DNA of 44,367 bases. Source: a virus. Shown here piece by piece: positions 14,661 to 22,056 of the stretch. The first letter of the stretch is position 1; each line of letters opens with the position of its first letter. The notes beneath the pieces are model-generated. The model had not been told where the DNA came from. It worked only from the letters and a program-made list of their open reading frames with translations, and did not search any database. The position numbers were made by a program, and so were the translations under genes. The DNA lies in the IMG/VR virus record IMGVR_UViG_3300042886_000434, positions 1 through 44,367 of that record. One strand, given 5' to 3'.

Positions 14661-14806
14661 GCGACCCTCTCCCGAGCCCACTCCAGCCCACGAGCAACAC
14701 AGGCCAGCGACCAAATCGCAGCGGCGAACGGGATCATGGCGATGGTGATGACGGCGTAGAGCAGGGCGGAGACGATCGCGCCTGCGAATTTGAGGGCGCG
14801 GGTCAT
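14657..14806 (-). CDS. Small membrane protein, 49 aa
   Basis: 49 residues: a short basic start (MTRALKFAG), one long hydrophobic span (about 8-38), and a charged C-terminus (RGLEWARERVA). Both ends overlap neighbours (ATGA; TTGA), so it is part of the operon. No holin-type partner is nearby; role unknown. Confidence 0.6.
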   Translation of the reverse strand: MTRALKFAGAIVSALLYAVITIAMIPFAAAIWSLACVARGLEWARERVA

Positions 14807-15327
14807 GCCGCCTCCCCAACAGGATTGAGGACAGCGAATTCGCCGAAATGCTTGATTGCGGCTTTGTTGTATGCGTGTGCGGCCTCGTCTTTATCGTCAA
14901 AATAGCCGAGGAAAATCGACTTCTTCTCGACTCCAATGCGGGCATACCATTTTTGATTGCCATTACTCCACGACACACCCTTACGTCCGGATGTGCCCTT
15001 GACGAGCTTATTGGTTTCATTCTGAGCCGCAGTCGCATTCCGAAGATTGCCCCATCTGTTGTTGGCTCGATTGCGGTCTGCGTGCTCCGCCATGTGCTCT
15101 GGGAACTTCCCCTCCATGCAGAGGAAGGCAAGTCGATTCGCTCGGTACTCGCGTCCATCAAGGCCGATGATGACGTAGCCGTAATCGGCATGAATGCGCC
15201 CCGCGACATCTCCCGCCTTGACGGGGCCACGCCGTTTCACTCGCCATGTGAATATGCCGGTTTCCGGGTTGTAGTGAAGCAGTTCGCGCAAGCGCTCTGC
15301 GGTGATAGTTTCCGTTCCGTAGGTCAT
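14803..15327 (-). CDS. HNH endonuclease with AP2 domain
   Basis: 174-residue mobile endonuclease. Residues ~60-105 contain an HNH domain (NRLAFLCMEGKFP...HADRNRANNRWGNLR). Residues ~111-170 form an AP2/ERF-type DNA-binding domain (GRKGVSWSNGNQKWYARI...YFDDKDEAAHAYNKAA). This combination is common in phage homing-type endonucleases that move without an intron. It is integrated into the operon with ATGA overlaps. Confidence 0.85.
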   Translation of the reverse strand: MTYGTETITAERLRELLHYNPETGIFTWRVKRRGPVKAGDVAGRIHADYGYVIIGLDGREYRANRLAFLCMEGKFPEHMAEHADRNRANNRWGNLRNATAAQNETNKLVKGTSGRKGVSWSNGNQKWYARIGVEKKSIFLGYFDDKDEAAHAYNKAAIKHFGEFAVLNPVGEAA

Positions 15328-15881
15328 GCTTGGACCTCACCCAACAACGCCGCATCAACTTGCATGTGCAGACTTGCAATGGGGCCATCGTTGAAAATCT
15401 GGCGCATATCGGCGTAGTAATCAGCGAGTGCACCTTCACTACGATGTGCCGGGATGGATGTGCCCGCATGGTCGGGGCGCGTGATGTGCCACAGAACACC
15501 GCCGAGATGCTGGGCTGCCTTCATCTCGTTTTCGAAGCGGCAGTCATCAACGACGACATTCCAGCCGCTGTTGAGATGGGCGCAGGCCTCTTCTTTCCAT
15601 AGACCGGTCCAGAACTCCGCGCCGATCAAGTCGCGCCCCCACTCGGTGCCGAGCGTGACCATAGCGTGCCGCGGTGTTTTCCCGCACAGCAGGTCGCACG
15701 GCTGCTCCTTGCGCGAGCCTTCAATTTCCTCATCGTCCAGGCCGATGGCGCGAAGCATGGCTTTCAATGGGCCGGCGAACTTCACGCGCTTGTAGCGATG
15801 TTCGGCGATAAGATAGTCGGCAACCGTCGACTTGCCGGCGCCAGCATTGCCCACCAGGGCGATAACAGATGGCAGTCTCAT
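15324..15881 (-). CDS. Deoxynucleoside monophosphate kinase-like P-loop protein
   Basis: 185 residues from the ATG at 15881 (ATGA). A P-loop GNAGAGKST at 11-19 and DCRFENEMKAAQ resemble the phage T4-type dNMP kinase family, which phosphorylates dGMP, dTMP and related nucleotides to feed phage DNA synthesis. Substrate cannot be told from sequence. A frame open to 15974 is rejected. Confidence 0.75.
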   Translation of the reverse strand: MRLPSVIALVGNAGAGKSTVADYLIAEHRYKRVKFAGPLKAMLRAIGLDDEEIEGSRKEQPCDLLCGKTPRHAMVTLGTEWGRDLIGAEFWTGLWKEEACAHLNSGWNVVVDDCRFENEMKAAQHLGGVLWHITRPDHAGTSIPAHRSEGALADYYADMRQIFNDGPIASLHMQVDAALLGEVQA

Positions 15882-16345
15882 TGTTCGCATCCTTTTCCGA
15901 CTTCGCCATGGCTGTCGGCAGCAGTGAAAAGCTTCCAGTGAATCCAGCCGCGCTCCATGCAATAGAAGCCCCACTGGCGCACGCGCGGTCCAGTGACAAA
16001 CAGCGTCCAGCAGTGGCCTGCATGGAGCTCTATGCGATGTGGCGCGGCGCCCCAGCGGAACTTGATGTCGCCCAACTTCCGGATTGATCTTTGCAGCAAG
16101 CCGCCGCGCTCAATGACGTGCTCGGTGTATTCGCCTCTCAGCAAAGTGCTGAAGTTGAAGAGCCACGGATGCGAGTGGTGGGCGCGGTCGTCATCGCTGC
16201 GAAGGAAGCAATGCAGGTAGACGTTGCAGATTGGGTTGCGCGGGACCAGCCACCAGCGCAGCAGGTATGGCCGCTCCGGTCCACCGATCACGAAGTCAGC
16301 GGGCCGGCGCGTGACACGCGCGATGATTCGGTCGGCGAGGCTCAC
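15878..16345 (-). CDS. Cupin-like phage protein
   Basis: 155 residues. Histidine-rich strands such as RAHHSHPWLFNFSTLLRGEYTEHV and HRIELHAGHCWTLFVTG suggest a single cupin beta-barrel with metal ligands. No enzyme activity can be assigned. The end shares ATGA with the nucleotide kinase gene. Confidence 0.6.
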   Translation of the reverse strand: MSLADRIIARVTRRPADFVIGGPERPYLLRWWLVPRNPICNVYLHCFLRSDDDRAHHSHPWLFNFSTLLRGEYTEHVIERGGLLQRSIRKLGDIKFRWGAAPHRIELHAGHCWTLFVTGPRVRQWGFYCMERGWIHWKLFTAADSHGEVGKGCEQ

Positions 16346-16518
16346 TCCACCTCCTCATCCGGGCGCATGCCGCCGATGAATCCATGCTCCCATTGCTTGG
16401 CATGTTCGGACCCATGGGGATACGGGTTGGCGCGGAATGGCAGCCCATGACGCGCAGCCTGAGCACCCTCCTCGCGGGTCTGATCGATGTCGATGGTGGA
16501 GAGATTGGGGTGGGTCAT
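16342..16518 (-). CDS. RMF-like small phage protein
   Basis: 58 residues from the ATG at 16518 (ATGA). The segment EEGAQAARHGLPFRANPYPHGSEHAKQWEHGF is the pattern of small phage proteins related to ribosome modulation factor (a Gly, Asn-Pro-Tyr, then Trp-x-x-Gly). It is a second RMF-like gene besides 13706. A longer frame to 16965 is a shadow. Confidence 0.55.
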   Translation of the reverse strand: MTHPNLSTIDIDQTREEGAQAARHGLPFRANPYPHGSEHAKQWEHGFIGGMRPDEEVE

Positions 16519-16895
16519 GCGGCCTCCCGTTGATAGCCTTCGGTGTTGCGCCCGAAATGCGTGACAGCCGGACGCGGCTTGTACTTCGGCGGCGCAATGA
16601 CCGCAGCGAGAAGCCGGCGCCAGTTGGCCGCAGTGTTCAGCACGGCCGGACCATCGGCGCCGTCGAACTGATCGGCTGGCGTCGTCATAACAGTCATGGC
16701 GTCCACCACATGCGCTGGCACTGCGATGTTGATGCCTGCGTTGTAGTAGCCGAGATGCGCGCGCACCGCTTCTTCGGCGTAGCGGCCTGCCGTAGACGTG
16801 CGGAACGTGTATCCCTTGTCGTCCGGGCGCCACAGCAGGATGTAGCGATTGCGCTTGTGCGTGTGATGCACGCTGATGACGTAGTAGTCGCTCAT
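16515..16895 (-). CDS. Hypothetical phage protein, 126 aa
   Basis: 126 residues. The N-terminal half (YYVISVHHTHKRNRYILLWRPDDKGYTF) reads as a beta-rich domain; the C-terminal half is mixed with a basic end. No recognised domain. ATGA overlaps at both ends. Function unknown. Confidence 0.6.
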   Translation of the reverse strand: MSDYYVISVHHTHKRNRYILLWRPDDKGYTFRTSTAGRYAEEAVRAHLGYYNAGINIAVPAHVVDAMTVMTTPADQFDGADGPAVLNTAANWRRLLAAVIAPPKYKPRPAVTHFGRNTEGYQREAA

Positions 16896-17272
16896 GCGGC
16901 TCTCCCGATTTCGGCGGCAGCGCGCACGATGGCGCGACGGGTGGCTGCACCAACATCCGAACCATGGGGTTCGGCTACGTAATGAATCTGTCCGCTTTTT
17001 GACCGATACCCGACGTATTGCTCGGGCTTTCCTTCGTCGTCGTTACCGACGTACGTTTCCAACTCGCAAGCAATCAACAGCCGCAGCGCATCGCCATCGT
17101 CTTCAAGCGGGTCCCAGCATGGGTAGGGGTACTTGTTGAGAATGAAGTGATGCGCGTGTTCCGGCAGAGGAACGATGTACGAGTCAGTGATACCGACATC
17201 GTGTCGGGTAATCCACTTGACCTTTATGCCCGCTGCTTTAGCGGCCATCTTCAGCAGTTCGCGTCTGTCCAT
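16892..17272 (-). CDS. Hypothetical phage protein, 126 aa
   Basis: 126 residues from the ATG at 17272, whose A overlaps the previous stop (TGATG); a TTG at 17284 would add four residues. An N-terminal helix (DRRELLKMAAKAAGIKVKW) precedes a mixed region with WDPLEDDGDALRLLIA, a pattern seen in small phage proteins of unknown role. Function unknown. Confidence 0.6.
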   Translation of the reverse strand: MDRRELLKMAAKAAGIKVKWITRHDVGITDSYIVPLPEHAHHFILNKYPYPCWDPLEDDGDALRLLIACELETYVGNDDEGKPEQYVGYRSKSGQIHYVAEPHGSDVGAATRRAIVRAAAEIGRAA

Positions 17273-17607
17273 CACCGGCTCCAAGGCACGCCTTCACACA
17301 GGCGCCATTTCGAGTACAGATAATCGGTGTAGCCCGTGAGTTCGCCGTCAGGGATGCCGTACCGGTGCGAGCGGTCGCGCTCGGCGGGGGTCATAGCCCA
17401 GTAGACGCGGTGGCCTGCAGTGTTGCGGCCCGTGCGGAGTTGGAAGGTATCGACGGCCTTGTTGCACAGATTATCAAGGCGCTTCGGCGTCGATTTGAAG
17501 AGATGGACGAGATCGTCAACGGTGAACTGCTCGCCGGCGTACAGGGTCAACTCGTGGACGAGTTCGACCATTCGGACGGCGCGGGGCTTTTCGGTTTGGG
17601 CTCTCAT
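17272..17607 (-). CDS. Hypothetical phage protein, 111 aa
   Basis: 111 residues, basic, helical N-terminal half (MVELVHELTLYAGEQFTVDDLVHLFKSTPKRLDNL) that could be a winged-helix-like DNA-binding domain. No firm match. ATGA and TGATG overlaps with neighbours. Confidence 0.6.
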   Translation of the reverse strand: MRAQTEKPRAVRMVELVHELTLYAGEQFTVDDLVHLFKSTPKRLDNLCNKAVDTFQLRTGRNTAGHRVYWAMTPAERDRSHRYGIPDGELTGYTDYLYSKWRLCEGVPWSR

Positions 17608-18059
17608 GCGGCGGACATCTCCGTGTGTTGTCGAACTTGTCGCGTTGCTGCATCCACCTGACCGACAGTGCAGAGCATCAGTTGGTCAAACCAAAGGTCG
17701 AGTGCTTCACGAATGTCGCGGATTGCATCGCCATCGAAACCAAGGCGGCCGGTGCGCTCGAAGCGTTCACGAGTGCGCATCATTCCGTCGTTTGCCGCCA
17801 GCAGGACGGGCATGATTTCCGGGCCGATGTCGGCTCGCGTGAGTTCCAGTGCATGGTTCATGGCGCTGGCGATGGTGTTCCAATCGCCGGGGGTGCCGAC
17901 GCCCTTGCTGATGCCGTCCAGTGCCGACAGCACGGCGAGGCGGAAGCGATCAGCGTCGCTGTCCTGCATCTGCGAGGCGCGGGCAGATTCCAAGGCTCGC
18001 GTCGCTTGCTTCTGTGCGAGCGACCGGTACTGTTTGCGCGGCTTTCTCGTCGTTCCCAT
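17604..18059 (-). CDS. Hypothetical phage protein, 151 aa
   Basis: 151 residues from the ATG at 18059 (TGATG overlap). A basic N-terminus (TTRKPRKQYRSLAQKQ) is followed by an all-helical domain with two repeated-looking helices. No domain recognised. A longer frame to 18131 runs into the upstream gene and is rejected. Confidence 0.6.
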   Translation of the reverse strand: MGTTRKPRKQYRSLAQKQATRALESARASQMQDSDADRFRLAVLSALDGISKGVGTPGDWNTIASAMNHALELTRADIGPEIMPVLLAANDGMMRTRERFERTGRLGFDGDAIRDIREALDLWFDQLMLCTVGQVDAATRQVRQHTEMSAA

Positions 18060-18259
18060 CACCGTTTCCCCTTTAGCCAATCTCGTCTTGCCTGCGATTG
18101 CTCGGCTGGCAGCGCATCGAACTTCTCGCACTCACGCGGCCAGGTCACGTTCACAAACCTGCCGACCATCGGCTCGAAATCGCAGTGGCCCGTGCCAGCA
18201 CGCGCATTCGCTCTATCGGCCTTCATGTCGCAGTGCTTGCAGTCGATGCACTCGGGCAT
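18059..18259 (-). CDS. Small Cys-rich protein, 66 aa
   Basis: 66 residues. The start MPECIDCKHCDMK and GHCDFEP...PRECEKF give five cysteines and several acids, likely zinc-binding. It is the first gene of the 19-gene accessory operon. There is no Shine-Dalgarno site, and the ATG lies directly against an operator; the predicted transcription start falls on the A of the ATG, so the message may be leaderless. Confidence 0.6.
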   Translation of the reverse strand: MPECIDCKHCDMKADRANARAGTGHCDFEPMVGRFVNVTWPRECEKFDALPAEQSQARRDWLKGKR

Positions 18260-18294
18260 GCAAATAAATTAGCGTGTTGCGAAGATATTCGCAG
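18260..18294 (-). promoter_or_regulatory. Promoter of the accessory operon with paired operators
   Basis: Operators at 18279-18292 (GCGAAGATATTCGC) and 18260-18273 (GCAAATAAATTAGC), 19 bp apart. On the minus strand -35 CTGCGA (18289-18294) and -10 TAATTT (18266-18271) are 17 bp apart, each overlapping one operator. The -10 ends six bases before the start codon of the first gene. Confidence 0.7.
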
Positions 18295-18333
18295 TATAGA
18301 TAAAACTTAGGTAGATGGGTAGTGGTTTTTGCA

Positions 18334-19692
18334 TCAGTCAACCAACCCTTTTGCGCGTCTCGGTGCGGCCGGCGGCGTGTACCCGCGCTGCAGGTCATGG
18401 AATGCCGTGTGCTCGCCCTGGTAGGCCAGTGGCACCATGCCCGTTTCTCCTTGGCGCTGCTTGCCGATGAGAACCTCGCAGATGCCATTGGCTTGGCTGT
18501 TCGGATCGTAGACCTCATCGCGGTACAGGAACATGATCGTGTCGGCATCTTGCTCGATTTCGCCAGAGTCGCGCAGGTCGGCCATGCCGGGGCGCTTGTC
18601 GGCTCTGTTTTCCAGCCCGCGGTTGAGCTGGGCGAGCGCGATGATGGGAATGTCGAGTTCCTTCGCCAGCGCCTTGAGCCCGCGCGAATAGCTGCCAACT
18701 TCCTGATTGCGGTTCTCACTCGGGCCGCCAGTCATCAGGCCAAGATAGTCGACCACCAGCAGGTTGAGGCCATGCTTGCGCTTCACGGTGCGGGCTTTGC
18801 TGCGGACCTCCAGCAGCGTGAGCGCCGGCTGATCGTCAAGGTACAGATTCAGATCCGTGATCTTGTGGGCCGCGACTGTGAAGCGCTGCCAATCGTCGTC
18901 CGTCATCTTCTCCGGCTGCCGCAGATGCTGCATGTGGATGCGGCCCAGCGCGGCGATGTTTCGATCGTGCAATTGGTCGCGTGGCATTTCCATGGAGAGC
19001 ACAAGGGCGCTGTAGTTGAGCGCCACGTTGCGGGCAATGCCGAGCGCGAAGGCGGTCTTGCCCATGGCGGGACGGCCAGCCGCAATAATCAGTTCGCCGC
19101 CGCGCATGCCGCCGCCGAGCTTGTCGTCGAGATCACGGAAGCCGGTCGGTATCGCCTTGATCTTGCCTTCGGCCGCTTCCTGCAGCCGGTCGATGTAGTT
19201 GCCAAGGTCGTCACTGGCTTTGATCGGCTCGCTCTTGACACGCTCTTGCGCCAGGTTCTCGAGCTTGGACTGGATTCGATCAACCACAATCCGCGCCTCG
19301 TCCGCGCCCATCACCATCTCCGGGACATCGGCGGCCAACGTCAGTAGTTGGCGCTTGACAGCTTTGTCGCGCACCAGAGCGGAGTAGCGCTTGATGTTCG
19401 CCGAGCTGGGCGTCGATTGCGCCAATGCGTTCAGGTAGGACAGGCCGCCGATATGCTCCGAGTCACCCTTGGCGGCGAATCGTTCGTAGACCGTCACCAC
19501 GTCGGCGGGCTGGCCAGCAGTTATGAGCTCGCAGATGGCGCCGAAGACAGCGGCATGGTCGGCGCGGTAGAAGTGCTCACGGCCCAGGCCTTCAACACGG
19601 TCTATCGCGTCATTATCGAGCAGCAGGGCGCCGAGAATGGATTGCTCGGCCTCAATGGAGTGGGGAACGTCCCGAATGTCGGCGTGACTCAT
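18334..19692 (-). CDS. dnaB: Replicative DNA helicase, DnaB family
   Basis: 452-residue hexameric 5'-3' helicase. An N-terminal DnaB domain (about 8-110) is followed by a RecA-like ATPase: Walker A GRPAMGKT (206-213), Walker B-type LLVVDYLGLM, and the arginine-rich end SYSRGLKALAKEL. Full length for a phage DnaB. It replaces or partners host DnaB at the phage origin. It ends the replication operon, coupled to the DUF1376 gene by ATGA. Confidence 0.93.
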   Translation of the reverse strand: MSHADIRDVPHSIEAEQSILGALLLDNDAIDRVEGLGREHFYRADHAAVFGAICELITAGQPADVVTVYERFAAKGDSEHIGGLSYLNALAQSTPSSANIKRYSALVRDKAVKRQLLTLAADVPEMVMGADEARIVVDRIQSKLENLAQERVKSEPIKASDDLGNYIDRLQEAAEGKIKAIPTGFRDLDDKLGGGMRGGELIIAAGRPAMGKTAFALGIARNVALNYSALVLSMEMPRDQLHDRNIAALGRIHMQHLRQPEKMTDDDWQRFTVAAHKITDLNLYLDDQPALTLLEVRSKARTVKRKHGLNLLVVDYLGLMTGGPSENRNQEVGSYSRGLKALAKELDIPIIALAQLNRGLENRADKRPGMADLRDSGEIEQDADTIMFLYRDEVYDPNSQANGICEVLIGKQRQGETGMVPLAYQGEHTAFHDLQRGYTPPAAPRRAKGLVD

Positions 19693-20516
19693 GTGTCCTT
19701 CTTTGCGTGGTAGGTCTTGGCCTGGGTGCCTTGCGTCGTGAGTTCATACGAACCATCAGCCTTTGCGCGCCAAAGCCTGTAGTAGCCCTTCTTCACGTAG
19801 TTCAAAAGGTGTCTACGCCAATCGGCCTGCAAACGGGCCGCCTTTTCGCCATCGCCCAAGTGCTCCTCCTTGAACACCTCCCAGCAAAGCTGGACGAACT
19901 CCATGGGCAGACCGGTTTTTTCGACGTAGTCAAGCAGCGGCCCGTATTCGCTGATCGCCTTTTCCCCGGCCTGCGCGCAGCGCTCAATGAAGGTCTTGAG
20001 AGAGACGCGGGTTTTGCGTTCTCGCTTTGGTTTTTTCTCGGCAGAACTTTCACCCCCTCCGTCGCCGTCAGGCGATGGGGGGGTAGGGGGGGTGTTTACA
20101 TGGTTACTGGATACTGGATACTGGATAGCTTTTGATTTGGGTTCTTCTTGGGTATCCGAGATGGAACCCACTGGGTTTTCGTCGCGCTTCTTCTTTGGAG
20201 GCCGGCCACCGGATTTTCCGTTGATCCGGTTCTTCTCGACCTGCTTGCGGTACGCTGCAATCTGTTCCTCAATCTTTTCCTGAAACAGTCTGCCGTCGGC
20301 CACTTCGAAGAACTCCGACGCGACTTTGCGCACCGCTTCGCGCTCAAGTTGAGAGAGCGCCCCGGCGATGCGGCACAGAGTTTCGAGATCAGACGGCAGC
20401 GGCTTTTCGGTGGCGTAGTAGTAGTCCACCAAATCGTTGTACGCACCTCTCTCGGTCAGGTTCAGGTGACGCGTTGCGCTAGAAAAATCCCCGACGTTTT
20501 TGCTGAAATATTTCAT
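19689..20516 (-). CDS. DUF1376 replication protein
   Basis: 275 residues from the ATG at 20516 (ATGA). The N-terminal domain (KYFSKNVGDFSSATRHLNLTERGAYNDLVDYYY...) is DUF1376 (YdaU-like), found in phage replication initiators upstream of DnaB or DnaC. A low-complexity linker (about 115-165) precedes a helical C-terminal domain (FIERCAQAGEKAISEYGPLLDY). Likely recognises the phage origin and recruits DnaB. Confidence 0.8.
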   Translation of the reverse strand: MKYFSKNVGDFSSATRHLNLTERGAYNDLVDYYYATEKPLPSDLETLCRIAGALSQLEREAVRKVASEFFEVADGRLFQEKIEEQIAAYRKQVEKNRINGKSGGRPPKKKRDENPVGSISDTQEEPKSKAIQYPVSSNHVNTPPTPPSPDGDGGGESSAEKKPKRERKTRVSLKTFIERCAQAGEKAISEYGPLLDYVEKTGLPMEFVQLCWEVFKEEHLGDGEKAARLQADWRRHLLNYVKKGYYRLWRAKADGSYELTTQGTQAKTYHAKKDT

Positions 20517-20764
20517 CTCGCCACCGGTCTGGGATTTGTTTCGCATACCCACAAAAAACCCACTGGGTTTTTGTGAGAAATGCTTCGCTTTGGCCGGTGA
20601 TCATTACCGCGCCCTTTCGCTCGAAGCATCGCCACCAGCGACTGGCACAAGGTATGTGCCTGGGCCTCCTTGGCGCCCCGCGACTTCAGCTTGCCGATGT
20701 TGCGTGCCATGGCGTCCTGCTTGAAATGCAATTCAGGCCTTGGGTTGAGTAGGCCTCTTTTCAT
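20513..20764 (-). CDS. Hypothetical phage protein, 83 aa
   Basis: 83 residues from the ATG at 20764 (ribosome site GGGAG); a second in-frame ATG follows at residue 19. The protein is basic with no recognised domain. First gene of the replication operon, overlapping the DUF1376 gene by ATGA. The frame open to 20860 would run through an operator and is not used. Confidence 0.55.
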   Translation of the reverse strand: MKRGLLNPRPELHFKQDAMARNIGKLKSRGAKEAQAHTLCQSLVAMLRAKGRGNDHRPKRSISHKNPVGFLWVCETNPRPVAR

Positions 20765-20790
20765 GGGGTTCTCCCAGTCATGCGAGCGAT

Positions 20791-20806
20791 GGCGGCCGAA
20801 GCCGCC
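20791..20806 (-). other. UUCG hairpin in the replication operon leader
   Basis: On the minus strand GGCGGC-TTCG-GCCGCC forms a perfect 6-bp stem with a C(UUCG)G tetraloop, among the most stable RNA hairpins. It lies between the operator at 20836 and the first gene, without a T-run, so it is not a terminator. A 6-codon ORF (ATG at 20779-20777) ends exactly on the 83-aa gene start (ATGA). Confidence 0.4.
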
Positions 20807-20835
20807 CGCGAAGAGATGCAGTCCAGTACTTTTAC

Positions 20836-20849
20836 GCGAATATATTTGC
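20836..20849 (-). promoter_or_regulatory. Operator upstream of the replication operon
   Basis: Palindrome GCGAATATATTTGC of the phage-wide family. On the minus strand it offers AAATAT as a -10-like element, but no -35 at 17 bp is convincing, so the promoter is uncertain. Confidence 0.55.
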
Positions 20850-20868
20850 ACTGGCGACAAATTTTTGA

Positions 20869-21126
20869 TTACTTCTTCAGGAGCAGCTCGGGCATCTGAT
20901 CCGCGACCTTGAACTCAGCGCTGGTGCCCTTGGTGGCCTTCTCCAAACGGCGTGCCAGCTTGATTCCGATCTTGTTTCGGCACCTGCTGACGAGCAGGGT
21001 GGCGAGGGTGGTATCGGCCTTTTTCAGGACGCGCGCCCTCTCCTTGTGGCGTCTCGCCCGCTCCTCTTTGCTGATGGCCGCTTTGTTCGCGGGGGTAGTG
21101 GCGACAAGCCATTCGGACAGATTCAT
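20869..21126 (-). CDS. Cro-like or small regulator, divergent from the repressor
   Basis: 85 residues from the ATG at 21126 (ribosome site GAGGGAGAG). The middle is very basic and helical (EERARRHKERARVLKKA); the C-terminal half, NKIGIKLARRLEKATKG, resembles the end of a Cro/YdaS-type helix-turn-helix. It is transcribed divergently from the repressor across a shared operator region, the classical place for cro. The function is inferred from position. Confidence 0.6.
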   Translation of the reverse strand: MNLSEWLVATTPANKAAISKEERARRHKERARVLKKADTTLATLLVSRCRNKIGIKLARRLEKATKGTSAEFKVADQMPELLLKK

Positions 21127-21151
21127 GAGGCTCTCCCTCTGTTGTGACAGT

Positions 21152-21223
21152 GCAAATATCTTAGCACGCTGGATCATTAGCTTTGCGCGCATGCATTGAC
21201 AACCGATGAGCAACCCCTAAAAT
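21152..21223. promoter_or_regulatory. Immunity region: operators and divergent promoters
   Basis: Operators GCAAATATCTTAGC (21152-21165) and a half-match (21168-21181), 16 bp apart. Rightward promoter for the repressor: TTGACA (21196-21201), 16-bp spacer, TAAAAT (21218-21223), which puts +1 at about the A of the ATG at 21231. A leftward -35-like TTGTCA overlaps the same TTGACA on the other strand, so the two promoters are back to back. Confidence 0.65.
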
Positions 21224-21230
21224 CCTGTGC

Positions 21231-21791
21231 ATGAACATCAAAAACATTCGCAACAGCCATGACGACATGCGCGCGAGCGGACCTACCGCGTCGCGCTGGC
21301 CTAGCGTTGGACAAGGAAAGACAAGGGGTATGGACATCAATGCCACCCGGCGCATAAACGTCCGCGCCCTCGCGCGAGAGGCCGGGAGCATGTCCAATCT
21401 GGCGAAGCTGGTCGGCACCAATGAGAACTATCTGTCGTCGTGCACCAGCAACAAGGCCTCTCGCAACATTGGCGATACGCTTGCGCGCAAGATGGAGGCC
21501 GCAACCGGGAAGCCTTACGGCTGGATGGACGAGTCCCACATCACAGAGCAACACCTATTGGCCGCGCGGTTTCTGTACGACAAAATGCTAGAGATGTCGA
21601 CCTCTCGGTTACATGCCCTAGTCGAGGTGCTGGATTTGGTGGATAGTGCAGAGCGGGAAGGCTCTTTGGGTCGTATCGAATTAGCCGATCAATCAGACAG
21701 CACAGACAAGGAGGGGGTCGTAACCCTGAAAGACAATGCAACAACAAGCAAAAGCAAAAGTGCTTCCCCTCTTCCAAGGGGCCGCAAATGA
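21231..21791 (+). CDS. Phage repressor (CI/Cro-type HTH)
   Basis: 186 residues. A helix-turn-helix domain spans about residues 34-100: DINATRRINVRALAREAG, then SMSNLAKLVGTNENYLSS (54-71) and the GDTLARKMEAATGKPYGWMD block typical of Burkholderiales phage repressors. No S24 peptidase domain follows, so it is not a LexA-like self-cleaving repressor; the C-terminal part is charged and low-complexity. The start at 21231 coincides with the predicted +1 (leaderless, as for lambda cI); an ATG at 21330 starts at the domain itself and is the alternative. It is the best candidate for the protein binding the 14-bp operators. Confidence 0.75.
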   Translation: MNIKNIRNSHDDMRASGPTASRWPSVGQGKTRGMDINATRRINVRALAREAGSMSNLAKLVGTNENYLSSCTSNKASRNIGDTLARKMEAATGKPYGWMDESHITEQHLLAARFLYDKMLEMSTSRLHALVEVLDLVDSAEREGSLGRIELADQSDSTDKEGVVTLKDNATTSKSKSASPLPRGRK

Positions 21792-21999
21792 AGCCCCCAG
21801 CCATCAGCAGCTCAGAGAGTATGCAGACGACCTGGAGGCGGGGCGGATCAAGGGGCTCGTCGTCTCTTACGTGAGAGATGACGGGGAAGTGGGATACAAG
21901 CTGATGGGGTCGCTTGCCAAGACGAGCAATCTTGGCAGCGCCATCGGGATCATTGGCGAATTGAAAAGGAGAGTTGAGCTCCTTTTTTCAGGCGCATGA
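21736..21999 (+). CDS. Hypothetical phage protein, 87 aa
   Basis: 87 residues, second gene of the repressor operon, overlapping the repressor end in another frame. Short helices (QQLREYADDLEAGRIKGLVVSYVRDDGEVGY) and a C-terminal helix. No recognised domain. Its last codons form an intrinsic terminator. Confidence 0.55.
   Translation: MQQQAKAKVLPLFQGAANEAPSHQQLREYADDLEAGRIKGLVVSYVRDDGEVGYKLMGSLAKTSNLGSAIGIIGELKRRVELLFSGA
21964..21988 (+). terminator. Terminator inside the last codons of the 87-aa gene
   Basis: Stem AAAAGGAG (21964-21971) with CTCCTTTT (21979-21986), loop AGTTGAG, then TT. It lies within the coding end of the second repressor-operon gene and should end that transcript. Confidence 0.7.
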
Positions 22000-22000
22000 T

Positions 22001-22050
22001 GCAAATACATTTGCAGAATGCTTGACTATGTGCGCCGTATGAACTAGGAT
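22001..22050 (+). promoter_or_regulatory. Rightward promoter with upstream operator
   Basis: Perfect palindrome GCAAATACATTTGC (22001-22014) seven bases before a strong promoter TTGACT (22022-22027), 17-bp spacer, TAGGAT (22045-22050). The operator sits just upstream of the -35 rather than on it, so the bound protein might activate here; this is inference. Confidence 0.65.
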
Positions 22051-22056
22051 TTGTGT

